Below, one piece after another: positions 31,611 through 43,210 of a stretch of 64,000 nt of DNA; positions within the stretch are counted from its first letter, which is position 1; each line of letters begins with the position of its first letter. Under the pieces are notes generated by a model. It saw only the letters and a list, made by a program, of their open reading frames with translations. It did not search any database and was not told the origin of the DNA. Source of the stretch: Macrothele yani. Taxonomy: Eukaryota > Arthropoda > Arachnida > Araneae > Macrothelidae. The stretch spans positions 118,419,072-118,483,071 of the forward strand of contig CM076999.1 of the NCBI GenBank assembly GCA_039090855.1. The letters run 5' to 3'. Made by a program: the position numbers and the translations under genes.

Positions 31611-32880
31611 TTAAAGCAGATCTGCCAACCTCACTCTATTATTCAGAATAATTTTTCTTAAAGTTCTTTTGATGAAAGAAGAAGGAATTTTGTTCTCTAG
31701 AAAACTGTCTAATAGTATATTAATGTGGTAATTGAAGTCCAAATTGTTGCTGCAAATTCTTGAAATTCTTAGTACCTGAGAAATTAGTACATTCTCAATT
31801 ACTTTGGATGATATGTTATTATTCCAGTGTAGATATTTAATTACTTTGAAAGGAAAATTAACTCTTTTATCAAAGAGGCTAATAGATGGGTTACCTCTGT
31901 TAAGCTTAATGCTTAAGTCTAGGAACTCAAGTTCCTGATTACTGTGGTTGGTTTTACATAAGTTAAGAGAGCTAGGATAGATATTATCAAAATCACTCTC
32001 TATAACTTCTGAATTATTGATACACAGCAGATCATCAATATATCTAAATGTGTAAAGGTAGTTATCGGAGCAGGTGGAGTGATTTTTAATGAATTTATAT
32101 TCCTTAAAGAACAGGAATAGATTAGCAATACTCGTGGAGGTTGACGTTCCCATGGGTATACCATTCACTTGCTTATAGAGAGTATTATTATATAAGATAT
32201 GGTTATTTTTTATGCAGCAATTGAGATAAGAGTTCCAGGCTCCTACATTAACAAATTGGTTAAGTTTAAATTTTGCATACAGCTCTTTAAAGGTAGTGAT
32301 TATATCTGATAGAGGCAGATCAGTATATAGGTTCTCAAAATCATAACTATTAATATCTAAGGGACTTACATTGAGTATAGTGGAAATTACTTCTGCATTA
32401 TTATTAATTATCCAAAAATCTCTGTACATCAAATTAGTACAGTTACTAATGTGTTTCAAAACCTTCTTCAAGATATCTTCAAAAGCAAGATCTATTTTCT
32501 TTTTATGACTCCTTACTCCACTAGCTATGAACCTGAACTTCACTGGATCTTTATGAAACTTAACCGTTGCAAAAAGAAATGAAAATTCAGGCTCATATCT
32601 TCTTGTTCACGGAATTTTAAGTTTCTTGAAGAATGCCTTAAACCGATTTTCTAACTGCTTGGTAGAATAACTTACGGGCTTGTAGGTTACTCTATTATTG
32701 AGTTCCATAGTTAACAATTCAAAATAGAACTTCTTAAAGATAATTGCAAAATTATTGCTAGCTTTATCCGTAGTGGTAAAAATAAATAGGTCTTGTAGTT
32801 TGGAGAGTGACCTTTTAGCGTCTCCAGAGAAAAAGAGATTTCTATCGAAACAAAAGGGATGTAAGGTCAGGTGATGCGTA
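31611..32880 (-). mobile_element. Penelope-like RT element (PLE-3)
   Basis: Open 310-codon frame (31611-32543): motif A SYDFENLYTDLPLSDIITTF, motif B VNGIPMGTSTSTSIANLFL, motif C TFRYIDDLLCINN with the catalytic Asp pair, then ELEFLDLSIKLN and SLFDKRVNFPFKVIKY. The frame extends upstream (to about 32880) as LQDLFIFTTTDKASNNFA and KLENRFKAFF, interrupted by an in-frame TGA near 32610. No GIY-YIG domain follows the RT. The G-I-P-M-G and F-R-Y-I-D-D pattern fits the Penelope-like group whose nuclease, if any, is N-terminal; the upstream part is cut by the BovB-like LINE. Assignment within the class is tentative. Confidence 0.65.
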
Positions 32881-32904
32881 ACATCACAGCTTCTCCTTGA
32901 TAAA

Positions 32905-35900
32905 TGTTAACCCTGCCTTCTCGTGGTGTATCCTGTTCCCACTAAAGGGGCCTGACGACCGCCAATAGCGGTATAACTATACCATCCGGATTAGAGGAAA
33001 TGCTATCCCACACTCACCAACCCGCTTGGCCAGTGTGGTGAGTTATGGCCAAACCTCTCCAAAATGACTTAACAACTTAAATCTTGGCCCTCAGTCTCTG
33101 GCAGCTGGAATGTACCTGGCCAAGGCAGTGGCCAGTGCGAAATGAAGGCAGAGGGTGCTAAGAATCCCAGGAGGACCGGACTAGGCTGCCATCTGATGCT
33201 GACCTTGGCTACGTATAATGGACGCTCCCTATCTTGTGATTCAAGGCTTCTTGAACTGGAAGAGGAACTACAAAGGATCAAGTGGGACATCGTCGGGCTA
33301 AGTGAGGTAAGGAGAAAAGGAGATCTCATTGAACTGAAAAGTGGGCATCTCTTCTACTATCGTGGGACAGATACTGGCAGAACTAGTGGTGTTGGATTTA
33401 TAATAAACAAGAAACTGAAGGATAAAGTTGCAGAAGTTGAAAGTTCCTCTGACAGAGCTGCACGACTCGTTATCCAACTCTCGAGAAGATACAAGGCTCA
33501 GATTATTCAAACTTATGCACCCACCACAAGTCATTCTGAAGAAGAAATTGAAGAATTGTATGAGGAAATTTGTCATCTAAATAATAAAGGTAAGCAGCAC
33601 TTGAAGATGATTATGGGAGATTTCAATGCAAAAATAGGGCAACAGCAACAGAATGAAACTTCAGTAGGTAAATTCGGTCACAGCAACAGAAACCAGCGTG
33701 GAAGTACTCTCGTTGAGTTTGCAGGGGCAGAAGGGTTTTTCATCTTGAACTCCTTTTTCAAGAAAAAGCCACACAGGAAATGGACATGGAGACATCCAAA
33801 TGGGATGACAAGTGAAATTGATTTTATTATGTGTAACAAAAAATTTGTCATAGAAGACTGCAGTGTGCTAAACAAGTTCAACACAGGTAGTAACCATAGA
33901 TTGGTGAGATGTAAGATGCACCTCAACACTAAACTCAAACGTGGCAAGCTCATAAGACAAACAAAATGTATTGACATAACCAACCTTAAAAAACACCATA
34001 ATACCTTCAAGTTGGAACTGAAGAACAGATTCTCTGCTTTAGAAGGCCTAACATTGGAAGAAGTGGATGTTCTTAGACCCTAATTAATTTTCTGAAGTTA
34101 ACAGAAAAGTAACCAAAGCTCTTATGGAAACAGCAACAAAATTAGCTGGGTCTAAGAACAAGTTGCATGTGAACAAATTATCAGGAAAAACCAAAATGTT
34201 GATGCAAAAAAGAAGAGAGATGAGGACAACTAAAGAAGATGTGACTTCTAAAGTGGAATATATAGAGCTATGCAAGACAGTACGAAAAAGTATCACTGAA
34301 GACGTAAGGAAATTCAACTGTGAACTAGTGAGGAAAGCAATTGAAAACAACCAAAGCCTAAAGATAGCAAAGGGACATCTCAGTAAGGGAAGAAAACAGA
34401 TTATGGCACTGAGAAAAGAAGATGGTTCTGTAACAAGAAATAGAGGCGAAATTTTGATAAGAGTGAAAGATTTCTACTCCAAATTATATGAAAGGGATGA
34501 TACATGTACTCCAGACATCATGAAAGGTACCAATACCAGAGTTCTTCCAGTTCTCCCAGCAGAAGTTGCACATGCAATCAAGAACATGAAGCAGGAGAAA
34601 GCTCCAGGAGAAGATGGAATTACTGTAGACATCATACAAGAAGCAAGTGGAGAAATCTAAACAGTACTCGCCCAAATTTTCACTCGATGCCTTAATGAAG
34701 GGAAGATTCCTGAGGATTGGAACAACGCTACAATGATCCTGCTACATAAAAAAGGTGACATTGAGGATCTCAGGAACTACAGACCTATCAGCCTACTATC
34801 AGTGGTTTATAAAATCTTCACTAAAGTTCTTTCACACCGTTTGAAGGGAACACTGGACATGGCTCAACCAAGAGAACAAGCTGGATTCAGGAGTGGATAC
34901 AGCACAATAGATCATATCCACGTACTGAGAGAACTAATTGAAAGAGCGAGGGAATATGAACTTCCATTGTGCATGGTTTTTATCGATTATGAAAAAGCCT
35001 TTGATTCAGTGAAACCATCAGCAGTTAAAATGGCTCTGAAATCCTGCAGTATTGAAGATGCATACGTTAATATTATTAATAAAATCTATGAAAATGCAAG
35101 TGCAAAGATTCGGCTGTTTGAAAATACAACACACATAAAAATTGGAAAGGGAGTGAGACAAGGTGACACCATATCTCCAAAGCTCTTTAATGCCACATTG
35201 GAAAATGTCTTTCAATCACTGAACTGGGAAAACAAAGGGATAAAGATTAATGGAGATTATCTAACCCACCTTCGTTTTGCTGATGGCGTAGTCATTTTTT
35301 CAACTACTCCATCAGAGCTGCAGAGTGTGATCCAGGAACTTGTTGACAAGAGTAAAGAAGTGGGATTAAAAATGAACTTTCAGAAGACAAAAGTGATGTT
35401 CAATGCTTTTACAAGAAATGAAGATTTATCGATTGATGGAGAAAAGCTGGAGATAACAGACACGTACGTTTATCTTGGACAGCAGATATCAAGTGAGGGT
35501 CACACTGATGAAGAAATTAATCGGTGTACAAAACTTGCCTGGAGAGCTTTTGGAAGAAACAGCATAATTTTCAAGAGCAATATGCCATTATGTCTTAAAA
35601 GAAATGTGTTTGATCAATTCATCCTTCCAGTGCTTACGTATGGTGCAAAGACGTGGACCTTAACTAAAAGAGACATACAAAGGCTGCAGACAACTCAAAA
35701 ATGCATGGAGAGGTGCATGCTTGGTGTAACCAGGAGAGATAAGAAGAGGAACTCGTGGATCCGAAAAATGACAAGAGTGGAAGACATCATGATCAGAGGT
35801 AAATCCCTGAAATGGCAATGGGCTGGACATACTGCCAGAAGGACAGACCATTGATGGACAGCCAAAATTTTAGATTGGATTCCAAGGGACAGGAAAAGAC

Positions 35901-36050
35901 CAAGAAGACCACATGGGAGATGGGTGGATGAAATTCGAAAGTATGCGGGAGTGACATGGAGGAGACTGGCACAAGACAGACCGTTGTAGAGGAAACATGG
36001 GGAGACCTTCATCCAGCAGTGGATTGATAATGGTTGACAATGATGATGAT
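32905..36050 (+). mobile_element. BovB-like RTE LINE, about 3.1 kb, essentially full length
   Basis: The 5' leader (GGGGCCTGACGACCGCCAAT, TAGCGGTATAACTATACCAT, then AACCCGCTTGGCCAGTGTGG) resembles that of arthropod BovB-like elements. Endonuclease 33142-34083: LTLATYNGRSLS, IMGDFNAKIG, then NTGSNHRLVRC where the usual SDH is SNH. RT and C-terminus 34124-35854: MILLHKKGDIEDLRNYRPIS, VFIDYEKAFDSV, GVRQGDTISPKLFNA, LRFADGVVIF where the second catalytic Asp is Gly. A frameshift near 34084-34124, a TAA at 34658-34660 and stops after 35854 also inactivate it. It ends in a GATGAT tail. Confidence 0.92.
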
Positions 36051-36724
36051 ATATAAGAACTTGGAGAGACACATATAATATATAATGTTAGCAGGAGATG
36101 CCAAAAATTACCACGTATTAGCCTCGCTGCCTCTCTCCCAGCCCACCCCATCTAAGCGGGGATTGACTTCCGAGTGGGTGGAACAACGGGAAGCGTCCAT
36201 GAGGTGTGAAGGAGCAGGAAAAATAAGAAAAAAAAAAAAGTCCCGAAAAGAACATCTGGGAGGAAGCGGTGGGGACATTTTTACGAATTCTGTTTATGAT
36301 GTTTATGACCCAATTAAAATATGTATGTAGATCAGGTTATTATTCACAGTTTCTCCCACCTACTCTGATTTCAGTGCCAAGCTCTGCCTTACTCTGTTTC
36401 GAGACGTTACAGATTCTCGACAATGTGACAATAGCAAAGAACTAACAAACAATATCTCCAGCCCCCCTCATCCCCGCTGTCCATGTCTTCCCTTTATCTT
36501 TTGCGAGCTCTCTCTCTTTTTATCTGTTCCCTTCTCTTTCTTTTTTTACTGAACCAAAATCAATGTAATAAGTATTTTAAATCCCTGTACTAAGTTTAAT
36601 TTTTAATTTTTTTAGAAAATAATATGAAAAGTTAATCGTTTACGATCTTCGCTATTTTAAACGTAAAAACTTCATTCGCCTCAGTCGCACCTCGCTGGAT
36701 CCGTCATTGCAGTAAGTCTTAATG
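36051..36724. other. Spacer between two LINEs, unassigned
   Basis: Starts with a short repeat of AGAACTTGGAGAGAC from the LINE 3' end, then a GC-richer block (36100-36290) with an A-run and a T/C-rich stretch. No gene recognised; the GC-richer block could be a retroposon. Confidence 0.4.
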
Positions 36725-37460
36725 ACAGAGATTGACCAGTTGAATGAGTTTGTATAGTTAGGAAGAATGTTTGACAGAGGAAACAAATTAGATGGCAAAA
36801 TTAGTAGGCAAGTGAATTCTTCATTGAAAGTCACAGCTGCCTTAGGAAGATTTCACAGAAATGAAGGGTTCTCAAGGAAGTCCCAAATGCCTGTGTATGA
36901 AAGTGATATTGTTCCTACTCTGATGTATGGCAGTGAAACCTGGGTGCTGCAGAAAAGACATAGGAATCATTTGTGTGCTGGGCAGATGCATTACTTACTG
37001 GGGGTTTGTGGTAAGACACTCTCTGATCATGTGAGGAATGAAGATGTGTTGCAGTTGTGTAATGTAAAGCAAAATGTCGTTAGCAAGATGGAGACTAATA
37101 TTCTTAAGTGTTTGGCCATGTTTAAAGAATGAGTGATGAGGTGCTTACTAAGATAATTTATTCAGCCCAATTGACAGGAAAGAAAGGTAAAGGAAGGTCA
37201 AGGAAATCCTGGGAGGACCAGATTCAGGAATGTCTGCTAGAGAAAAAGATACTGAGTATGAAGTACAAAAGGTCTTGTGTGCGGCGTGTGATGGATGTTA
37301 ATGAAGCTTGAGCTGTATGCTGAGGTTGTTGGAAATGGAGACATTTGATACACCTACAGTAAGGAAATTCTGGTTCTATCAGTTAAATGTTTACTTGGCA
37401 GATGATCTTTAAGAAGCTAACCTCTGAATCTCAGAGAATAGCTTAAGGACATGTATAGAT
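36725..37460 (+). mobile_element. RTE LINE copy 3, 5'-truncated
   Basis: Only the C-terminal part is present: MFDRGNKLDGKISRQVNSSL, then GRFHRNEGFSRKSQMPVYES, then TLMYGSETWVLQKRHRNHLC, then RMSDEVLTKIIYSAQ-like text with a frameshift near 37110-37130. It then reads QIQECLLEKKILSMKYKRSC. It ends AATCTCAGAGAATAGCTTAA like copies 1 and 2. The missing 5' end is typical of incomplete reverse transcription. Confidence 0.88.
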
Positions 37461-38104
37461 TAAGAGTCAGGATGGAATGAAATAATGGTGAATGGTTTGA
37501 ATTAAAGTCTGGAGTAAGACAGGAATACTAACTGTAAGATTCTCTAATCCCATTTCAGAAATGATCACTATAAATACGGAATTATGTTCAATCCCACACA
37601 GAATTCTGTGGTTTGCACCATTTTGGTGGTCGTCAAGATAAGTATGTCAAAGTATTGTACTGAAGCTGTTGGACAAAGGATTATCACTTCAGGATGTGTG
37701 AATGAGAGAGATGCACATTTAGGGGCAGTTTACAGGTAGCCAAACTAGTTAGGGATTAACTCCACATCACAATGAGGAGAGAAGAAATTCTTTTGGTGGA
37801 TGAAAACACTTTTTTGTGGGCAGATGGCCTTTGATCTGGAAGCAGGCAGGAGAGACATTCTTTGACTTCTAAGGTGAACAGAATGCTTTTTGGAAGACCT
37901 TGGGTCTTTGCACTGATGGTGCTGTAAGGCATATTATGGGAACTGTGGTAGTCGTCGAAGTGGGAGAATACTGGAATATGTCTCTCATTCACTGCACCAT
38001 GCTAATTGCCAAGCCATGGAGTAAAATGGAATTAAACCAATTGATTGCTACTATTACAAAGAAATATCTAAACTCAATATTATTAATTCCCAAGATGGAT
38101 CCCT
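37461..38104 (+). mobile_element. Mixed transposon scraps, including a possible hAT segment
   Basis: Near 37490 ELKSGVRQE resembles the LINE motif before G-x-x-L-S-P. Near 37890-37935 FWKTLGLCTDGAVRHIMG resembles the C-T-D-G-A motif of hAT (ZBED-type) transposases. Neither piece has ends or a long frame. Confidence 0.3.
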
Positions 38105-39000
38105 GAAGTTCACTTTAGAAGAGCAAAATGAAAATAAGCTAAATTACCTAGACATTACTTTGAAGTGGGAAGGAAAAAAGCTTACCACAGAATTATACAA
38201 GAAGCCTACAAATATTGCAAAAAATTTAAATTATAAATCAGATTACCCTAATTATATAAAGAAAAATGTAGCTTTACAATTTAAAGAAAAAGTTGAAAAG
38301 CTGAATTCATCTTCAGAAGCTAAGGAGAAACATAAAAATAAGTTAAACTCAATCTTACTAGAAAATGATTACCCTTCAAAAGAAATTCGTGAACTACTGG
38401 GAGAAAATCTTACTAGGAACAGAACTAGCACTAGAGATAATAAAGAGAAAATTGAATATTTATTCACAAGAAAAGTCACTTACCACAACTGACTGTTTGA
38501 AAAACTCAAGAAAATCAGCACTAAATATAAAATTAGGTTAGCTCCCAGGTTTAAATAACAAAATAAAAAAAATACTTACCATCCCTAAAACAAAGAGAAG
38601 AAAATACTTTACTCCAGGAAAGAGTCATTTATAAAATCGAGTGTTCATGTAGTTTACCATACATAGGAGAAACAGGACGAAGGTTAACCACCAGAATTAA
38701 TGAACACAAAGCAGCAATAAGGAACATTTCAAATAAAACAGGATTAGACAGGCACATACAACAAACTGGCCACAAAATGGACTGGGACTCCCTGCAAGTA
38801 ATCAAACATCAATCCCACACAATTATCCGGAAATTAGAGGAATCCCTGGAAATTTACAAGACAAAAGGTGGCAATATCAGTGACCATGCTGGATGGAAAA
38901 TCCATCAGGCTTGGTCGCCAGACCTGTAGAAGTAGTCTGACGCAAGAACTCTTGACGATGATCTAGTGTATAGATCAAAAATTTGAGAGGTAAAGTACCT
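38105..39000 (+). mobile_element. Penelope-like element 4 (PLE-4), 3' part
   Basis: FTLEEQNENKLNYLDITLKW, then LTTELYKKPTNIAKNLNYKS is the end of the RT palm; 38160-38492 stays open. After frameshifts the GIY-YIG nuclease reads VIYKIECSCSLPYIGETGRR, then LTTRINEHKAAIRN, then GLDRHIQQTGHKMDW, then LEESLEIYKTKGG. The element is 5'-truncated and broken. Orientation is opposite to the host gene. A degenerate hammerhead core follows the nuclease. Confidence 0.8.
38946..38990 (+). ncRNA. Degenerate hammerhead-like core in PLE-4
   Basis: AACTC, TTGACGA, one T (38959), six-pair hairpin GATCTA/TAGATC with GTGTA loop, AAAA, a palindromic AATTT stretch, then GAG that pairs with CTC. It has the same layout as the PLE-1 and PLE-2 ribozymes, but core positions differ (C to T, and G of GAAA to A), so it should be inactive. 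Confidence 0.35.
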
Positions 39001-40855
39001 TAATAAATTTATCCTCTATAATTCCCATTAAATATTTATAATACTGAAGTCATTAGAAAAAACCATAAAGTCATTAATTATCAATATTATTTTCAAGTGT
39101 TTGATTTTCTGTATCGAACCAAGTCACTTTCCACTGAGGCATCAACAGAATAAGAGGAACGGACAACTTCTAGTCTGTGGTTCATCGAACCACAAATAAA
39201 ATGTGATGACTCTTGGTGGATTGCAAATATATTCATAAAGAGATATACATGTAGCAAGGGTCGCAACAGCTGACTGTCCCTATTATTGTTTGTGATCTAT
39301 ATGAATAAATCATCCACAGGAAGTTAGCTAATTTCAAATATTGAAATCTAGGTAGTTCTGACATCAATAATTTACCATATATTGATGACTTAGTGCTAAT
39401 TTCTAATGCTGTAAACAAATAATAATTCTTTGTGTGTTTCAAAAATGCTAAATATTCCAAAAATCACTTTATATTTCAAACACTAACCATGTTTTTTCTT
39501 CTTTCTGGACAGAATTGCAGTGCACCTTTGGTGAGTTCAATTATTGTTGTTTTATAAAAACAACAAAGTCTAAATCCTCTTCCATCAAGCAGTTGCAAAC
39601 TTTGAGCTTAAAATTTTTCTTTGTTAAAATTTTCAGTTTAGAATTTCCTGCAGGTTTATTTTATTTTATTTTTTTAAATTTGCGTCTTTTAGTTTTGATA
39701 CAATTGTGATTTGTATTAAAAATAAATTCTCACCCTGGGTGCATAAGATCTTACTGTATCTCCAGTGAAAATTGTTAGAAGGATTATCCAACAGTTACAT
39801 GAAATATACAGAGAGCCAACAACATTTAAGACATTTTTCAAAAACTGATGTTAGGTTAGATAGGTACTGAAACAATATTAATTCTGGTGACACTGAATTT
39901 TGAATTTACTTCCAAATTCTTTCTCTCAGAAATAGTTAAAAGTATAAATTTGAGTGAAACTGGTTTTCAGAAAGAATGAAATTGAAAAGATTCTTAGCAT
40001 ATCTAATAGTTTCTACAAAGTTGTGTTGCTTCTCACTCAGTTTAAAACAGAATCAAATACTTGAAAAATGAAAAAAAATAATAAGCATTTAAATCTAGCA
40101 TATGTGAAATCCAGCTAGTGATTCCACTTCTGAGTTTCTAACTGCAATATCAAGATGACTTTATAAAAGAGTTTCCACCATGTGGTGGTAACTTTCTAGG
40201 AAAAACATGCTAACAGTTCATCCTAATGTTTTGCAATACTTAAAAAAAATATGCAAGAACTCAGATTGTAACAAAGTAATTTAACTACAAAATAAGTGAT
40301 TTTAAAGGGTTTATTTTAATGATACATTATTAATAAAAAAATTGAGATGTGATGCTTGTGCCATCGTGGCTCTTAGCTTGAAAATTATTGTAAGCATATT
40401 TTATGACATAATTAGCAATGAGCTACACCAATGAAAAGCATAGGAGTAATATAATGTTTAATGAAAAACTAAGCAGTTACTGTATGTTCTTAATCATAGT
40501 CTTATTTTCGTCATTGATAATTACATTTTTATCAAAGTAAAGGAAAAAATAAAACTATAAGATCTAAGAAAAAAATGTTTCAAACAAATTCCACAGTTAT
40601 AAACCACTTTGATCAGAAAGAAAACATAAAAAGCGATTAAATCTTTTGCCAAAGTAAAATTTTTTCCAGTGACATTTAAGAATCGGAAGAAATTAGAAAA
40701 GTGAAGCCAGAATGAAAGTTTTAAATTTATTTACACAGAATTTGACATGAAAATTCAAAAACATTGAGAATAGAAAGGATAGCAGAACTAATAACAAAAA
40801 TCTGAATCAAGAAATAGTAATTTTTACTCCCTGAGAAATATTATATAGTACTTAC
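39001..40855. other. AT-rich intronic DNA, nothing assigned
   Basis: No exon-like structure, transposon end or domain seen on either strand over about 1.9 kb before the 67-base exon. Confidence 0.6.
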
Positions 40856-40922
40856 TGTGCAAATTTTCTTACAGTGCTTGGCGTTTTTAAAGACGAGGAA
40901 CGATGAAGTGACTTGGCTGACC
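40856..40922 (-). CDS. TOGARAM: TOGARAM-like microexon (67 bases)
   Basis: A short exon between TTTTTTCCAG and GTAAGTAC, both strong splice signals. Entered in phase 1 it reads GSAKSLHRSSSLKTPSTVRK, then FA and two bases of the next codon. It is basic and Ser/Thr-rich, typical of a linker before a TOG domain. Neither flanking frame would work without it, since the 51.6 kb exon leaves one base and the 29.3 kb exon needs two. It was found by its splice sites and phase, being far too short to stand out as an open frame. Confidence 0.72.
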
Positions 40923-41031
40923 CTGGAAAAAAGTAATGAACATATAGCACAGAAAATTGTCCAAAATTAGATACAAAAATAAGAAGTATTTCATCTTTTC
41001 TTAGTAAAATCCTGGATATGTCTCATTATAT

Positions 41032-42133
41032 GTATACACGATACGGACAAAGAAGAAAAAAAGCTGAACTTTTCAACCGCATGAAACATCAGAACATGCA
41101 ATAAAACAGTGTGAATATGATACAGCATGGGCAAGATGGAATAGTTCACTGCAGTTTATTTATGTAAATATTAAATTGGAACACATCCTGCATTCAAAAT
41201 ATAAAATTATTGACATTTAACAACAACGCAGAATAAAGCGAACATTGTGGAAAAAAAAATTACGATTACAGGCAAAACCTTAGCTCCCTCCAATTTCCAT
41301 TTTTTGGAAATTTTCCCTCTATTTTCAAGCTAAAATACAAATTTCTATGGAATAAAATAATATGCGTATCTAACAACAATACTGTGCAGAAGAAACATTG
41401 CGAGAAAAAAACATTATGATTACGGGAAATCTTCACTTTACCTAACTTTCGCTTTTGAACGTTTTGATAGTCGAAATTTCATCCTCAGACAGAAAACGCC
41501 CCCCCCCCAATATGTTCAGTCATACATCGATCTTGAAAACCCCACAAATGGAAGAACCTCATGCCTGAATTTTTTTTTATCTTGATTAAAGGTTGAATGA
41601 CCACCATGAGCAACTCCTTGGGTTATCACCAGTCGCCTGTCCCTAATTTAGGGCCACTGGTTCCAGGGAAGGGAGAAAGCCAGTGTCACAAGACAAACAC
41701 AACATCCATGCCTCAGAGGGATTCGAATCTGGACCCTTCACGGACAAATGCTCATAAGCCAGTGCTTAGACCACTGCACCACTGGAGGTGGCCCTGGAGA
41801 TTACAGAGAAAATTTCGCATCATATCTAACTTCTGTTTTATGAAAACTTTCCTCCATTTTCGAGATGAAATGCAAATTCTATGGAAAAATGATATTTAAC
41901 TACAATACTGGGCAGAAGAAACATCACAATACAAAGAAATTAGGATTACAGGGAAAAATCTTCACTACGTTTAACTTCTGTTTTCTAAAGTTTTCGAAGA
42001 TGAAATAATGTCCCCAGACGGAAAATCCCCCCACCCATTTCTCTTTAGTTTTGCATCGATCTTGAGAATTACCCAAATGATGGGGAAAAAAAAAAAAAAA
42101 AAAAAAAAAAAGGAATGTTATTCTTGTTCATAC
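41032..42133. mobile_element. Family X copy 4 (X4), with a SINE inside
   Basis: Starts with GTATACACGATACGGACAA and AAAAAAAGCTGAACTTTT like other X copies, and contains two of the TAACTTCTGTTTTC / TTTTGCATCGATCTTGAGAA units seen in X3. The right end is obscured by an A-run (42081-42112). A SINE lies at about 41591-41797. No transposase remains. Confidence 0.55.
41591..41797 (-). mobile_element. tRNA-derived SINE, copy 1
   Basis: On the minus strand TGGTGCAGTGGTCTAAGCAC (A-box-like) and, about 40 bases on, GGTCCAGATTCGAATCCC (B-box-like) mark a Pol III promoter. The body (CCCTGGAACCAGTGGCCCTA, then GGGACAGG) matches the copy at 50665-50872. Confidence 0.7.
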
Positions 42134-42310
42134 CTAACACCAGAAGCGCATCCGCAGGGGTGCTTCAAGGTGCTTGAGCCCCTCCCAGGAGCACTATTTT
42201 GCACTCATCTTTGTTCCTTGGATAAAACTTAATGCCCAATACAATAGGACAACCCAAAATTTATCCAAATCTATAAAGAGAGAGGGGGGGGAGGGCAGGA
42301 TCACCACATG

Positions 42311-42680
42311 TACAGTGAACTCCTATTTATTTGCCATACTTGGTTAACTGCCAACCCTCACTCCAAACAGTTGGTTTCTTCCTGAGATAATTTTCCCTCC
42401 CCCTGCTCTGGCACAGATGATGTAACCTAGGTAAGGAGGTGTGTGATTGAACATTCTCCACTGCGGCATAGATCACACCACCATTAGGACATTAATTTCA
42501 TTCTAGATTTTTAAGAGGACAGAAAGAGTGCAAAGAGAAAATGAGTTGTTCTTGATATAAAAGAAAATTGGTGATCATACAACGATATTTTAACGTTCAC
42601 TACAGGGCTTTGTACCACGTTTTCGCTTGTCTGTCACACCTCCAGTCCCACGAGTGACAGGTAATCAGGAGTTTACTGTA
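42311..42680. mobile_element. pogo/Tigger-like MITE
   Basis: Ends TACAGTGAACTCCT and, inverted, TACAGTAAACTCCT, with inner similarity (ATTTGCC / ATTACCTG). About 370 bases, no coding sequence. The TA target is included in the ends. It directly abuts the Tc1 array at 42689. Confidence 0.7.
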
Positions 42681-42688
42681 TACTGTAA

Positions 42689-43210
42689 GAATAACCAATG
42701 GGACTAAGAAATGCCATGATATCGCATCTACAGCATCAGGGATCCACCTCCATGAACCAGGGACAGTCATTAGGGAGCAATGCCTACAACATTGGGTGCA
42801 GAAGAATGGATTTGTATGTTGCAGATGTGAGATGACCCTTCAGAATGATCAATGTACCTAAGGAATGCCATGATATGGCATCTCACAGCATCAGGAATCC
42901 ATCTCCATGAACCAGGGACGGTCATTAGGGAACAATGCTTGCAACATTGGGTGCAGAAGAATGGATTCATACGTTGAAGATGTGACATGACTCTGCAGAA
43001 TAACCAATGGCCCTAAGGAATGCCATAATATTGCACCCCACAGCATCAGGGATCCACCTCCATGAACATCATTAGGAAACAATGCCTACAACATTGGATG
43101 CAGAAGAATGGATTTGTATATTACAGATGTGACATGACCCTACAGAATAACCAATGGTCCTAAGGAATGCCATGACATGGCACCCCACAGTGTCAGGGAT
43201 TCACCACCAT
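42689..43210 (-). repeat. 154-bp tandem array from Tc1 catalytic coding sequence
   Basis: Unit starts at 42689, 42843, 42998 and 43145 (spacing 154, 155, 147). On the minus strand each unit reads like HGGGSLMLWGAILWHSLGPL followed by VILQSHVTSSTYESILLHPM and QALFPND, the segment of a Tc1 transposase between the first and second catalytic Asp. The frame changes between units because 154 is not a multiple of three, so this is not a repeat protein. Confidence 0.85.

Noticed and set aside
32600..32620. Calling the PLE-3 TGA a selenocysteine codon
   Set aside because: Only one copy is visible and no SECIS structure was identified; kept as a question in the findings.
33678..34010. 110-codon minus-strand frame
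   Set aside because: Antisense of the BovB-like endonuclease region.
41585..41800. True tRNA gene
   Set aside because: Box A and B text is present but no cloverleaf can be closed and the body extends like a SINE shared with 50.7 kb.
41597..41899. Plus-strand frame with NSLGYHQSPVPNLGPL
   Set aside because: It is the antisense of a tRNA-derived SINE; a similar frame occurs in the second SINE copy.
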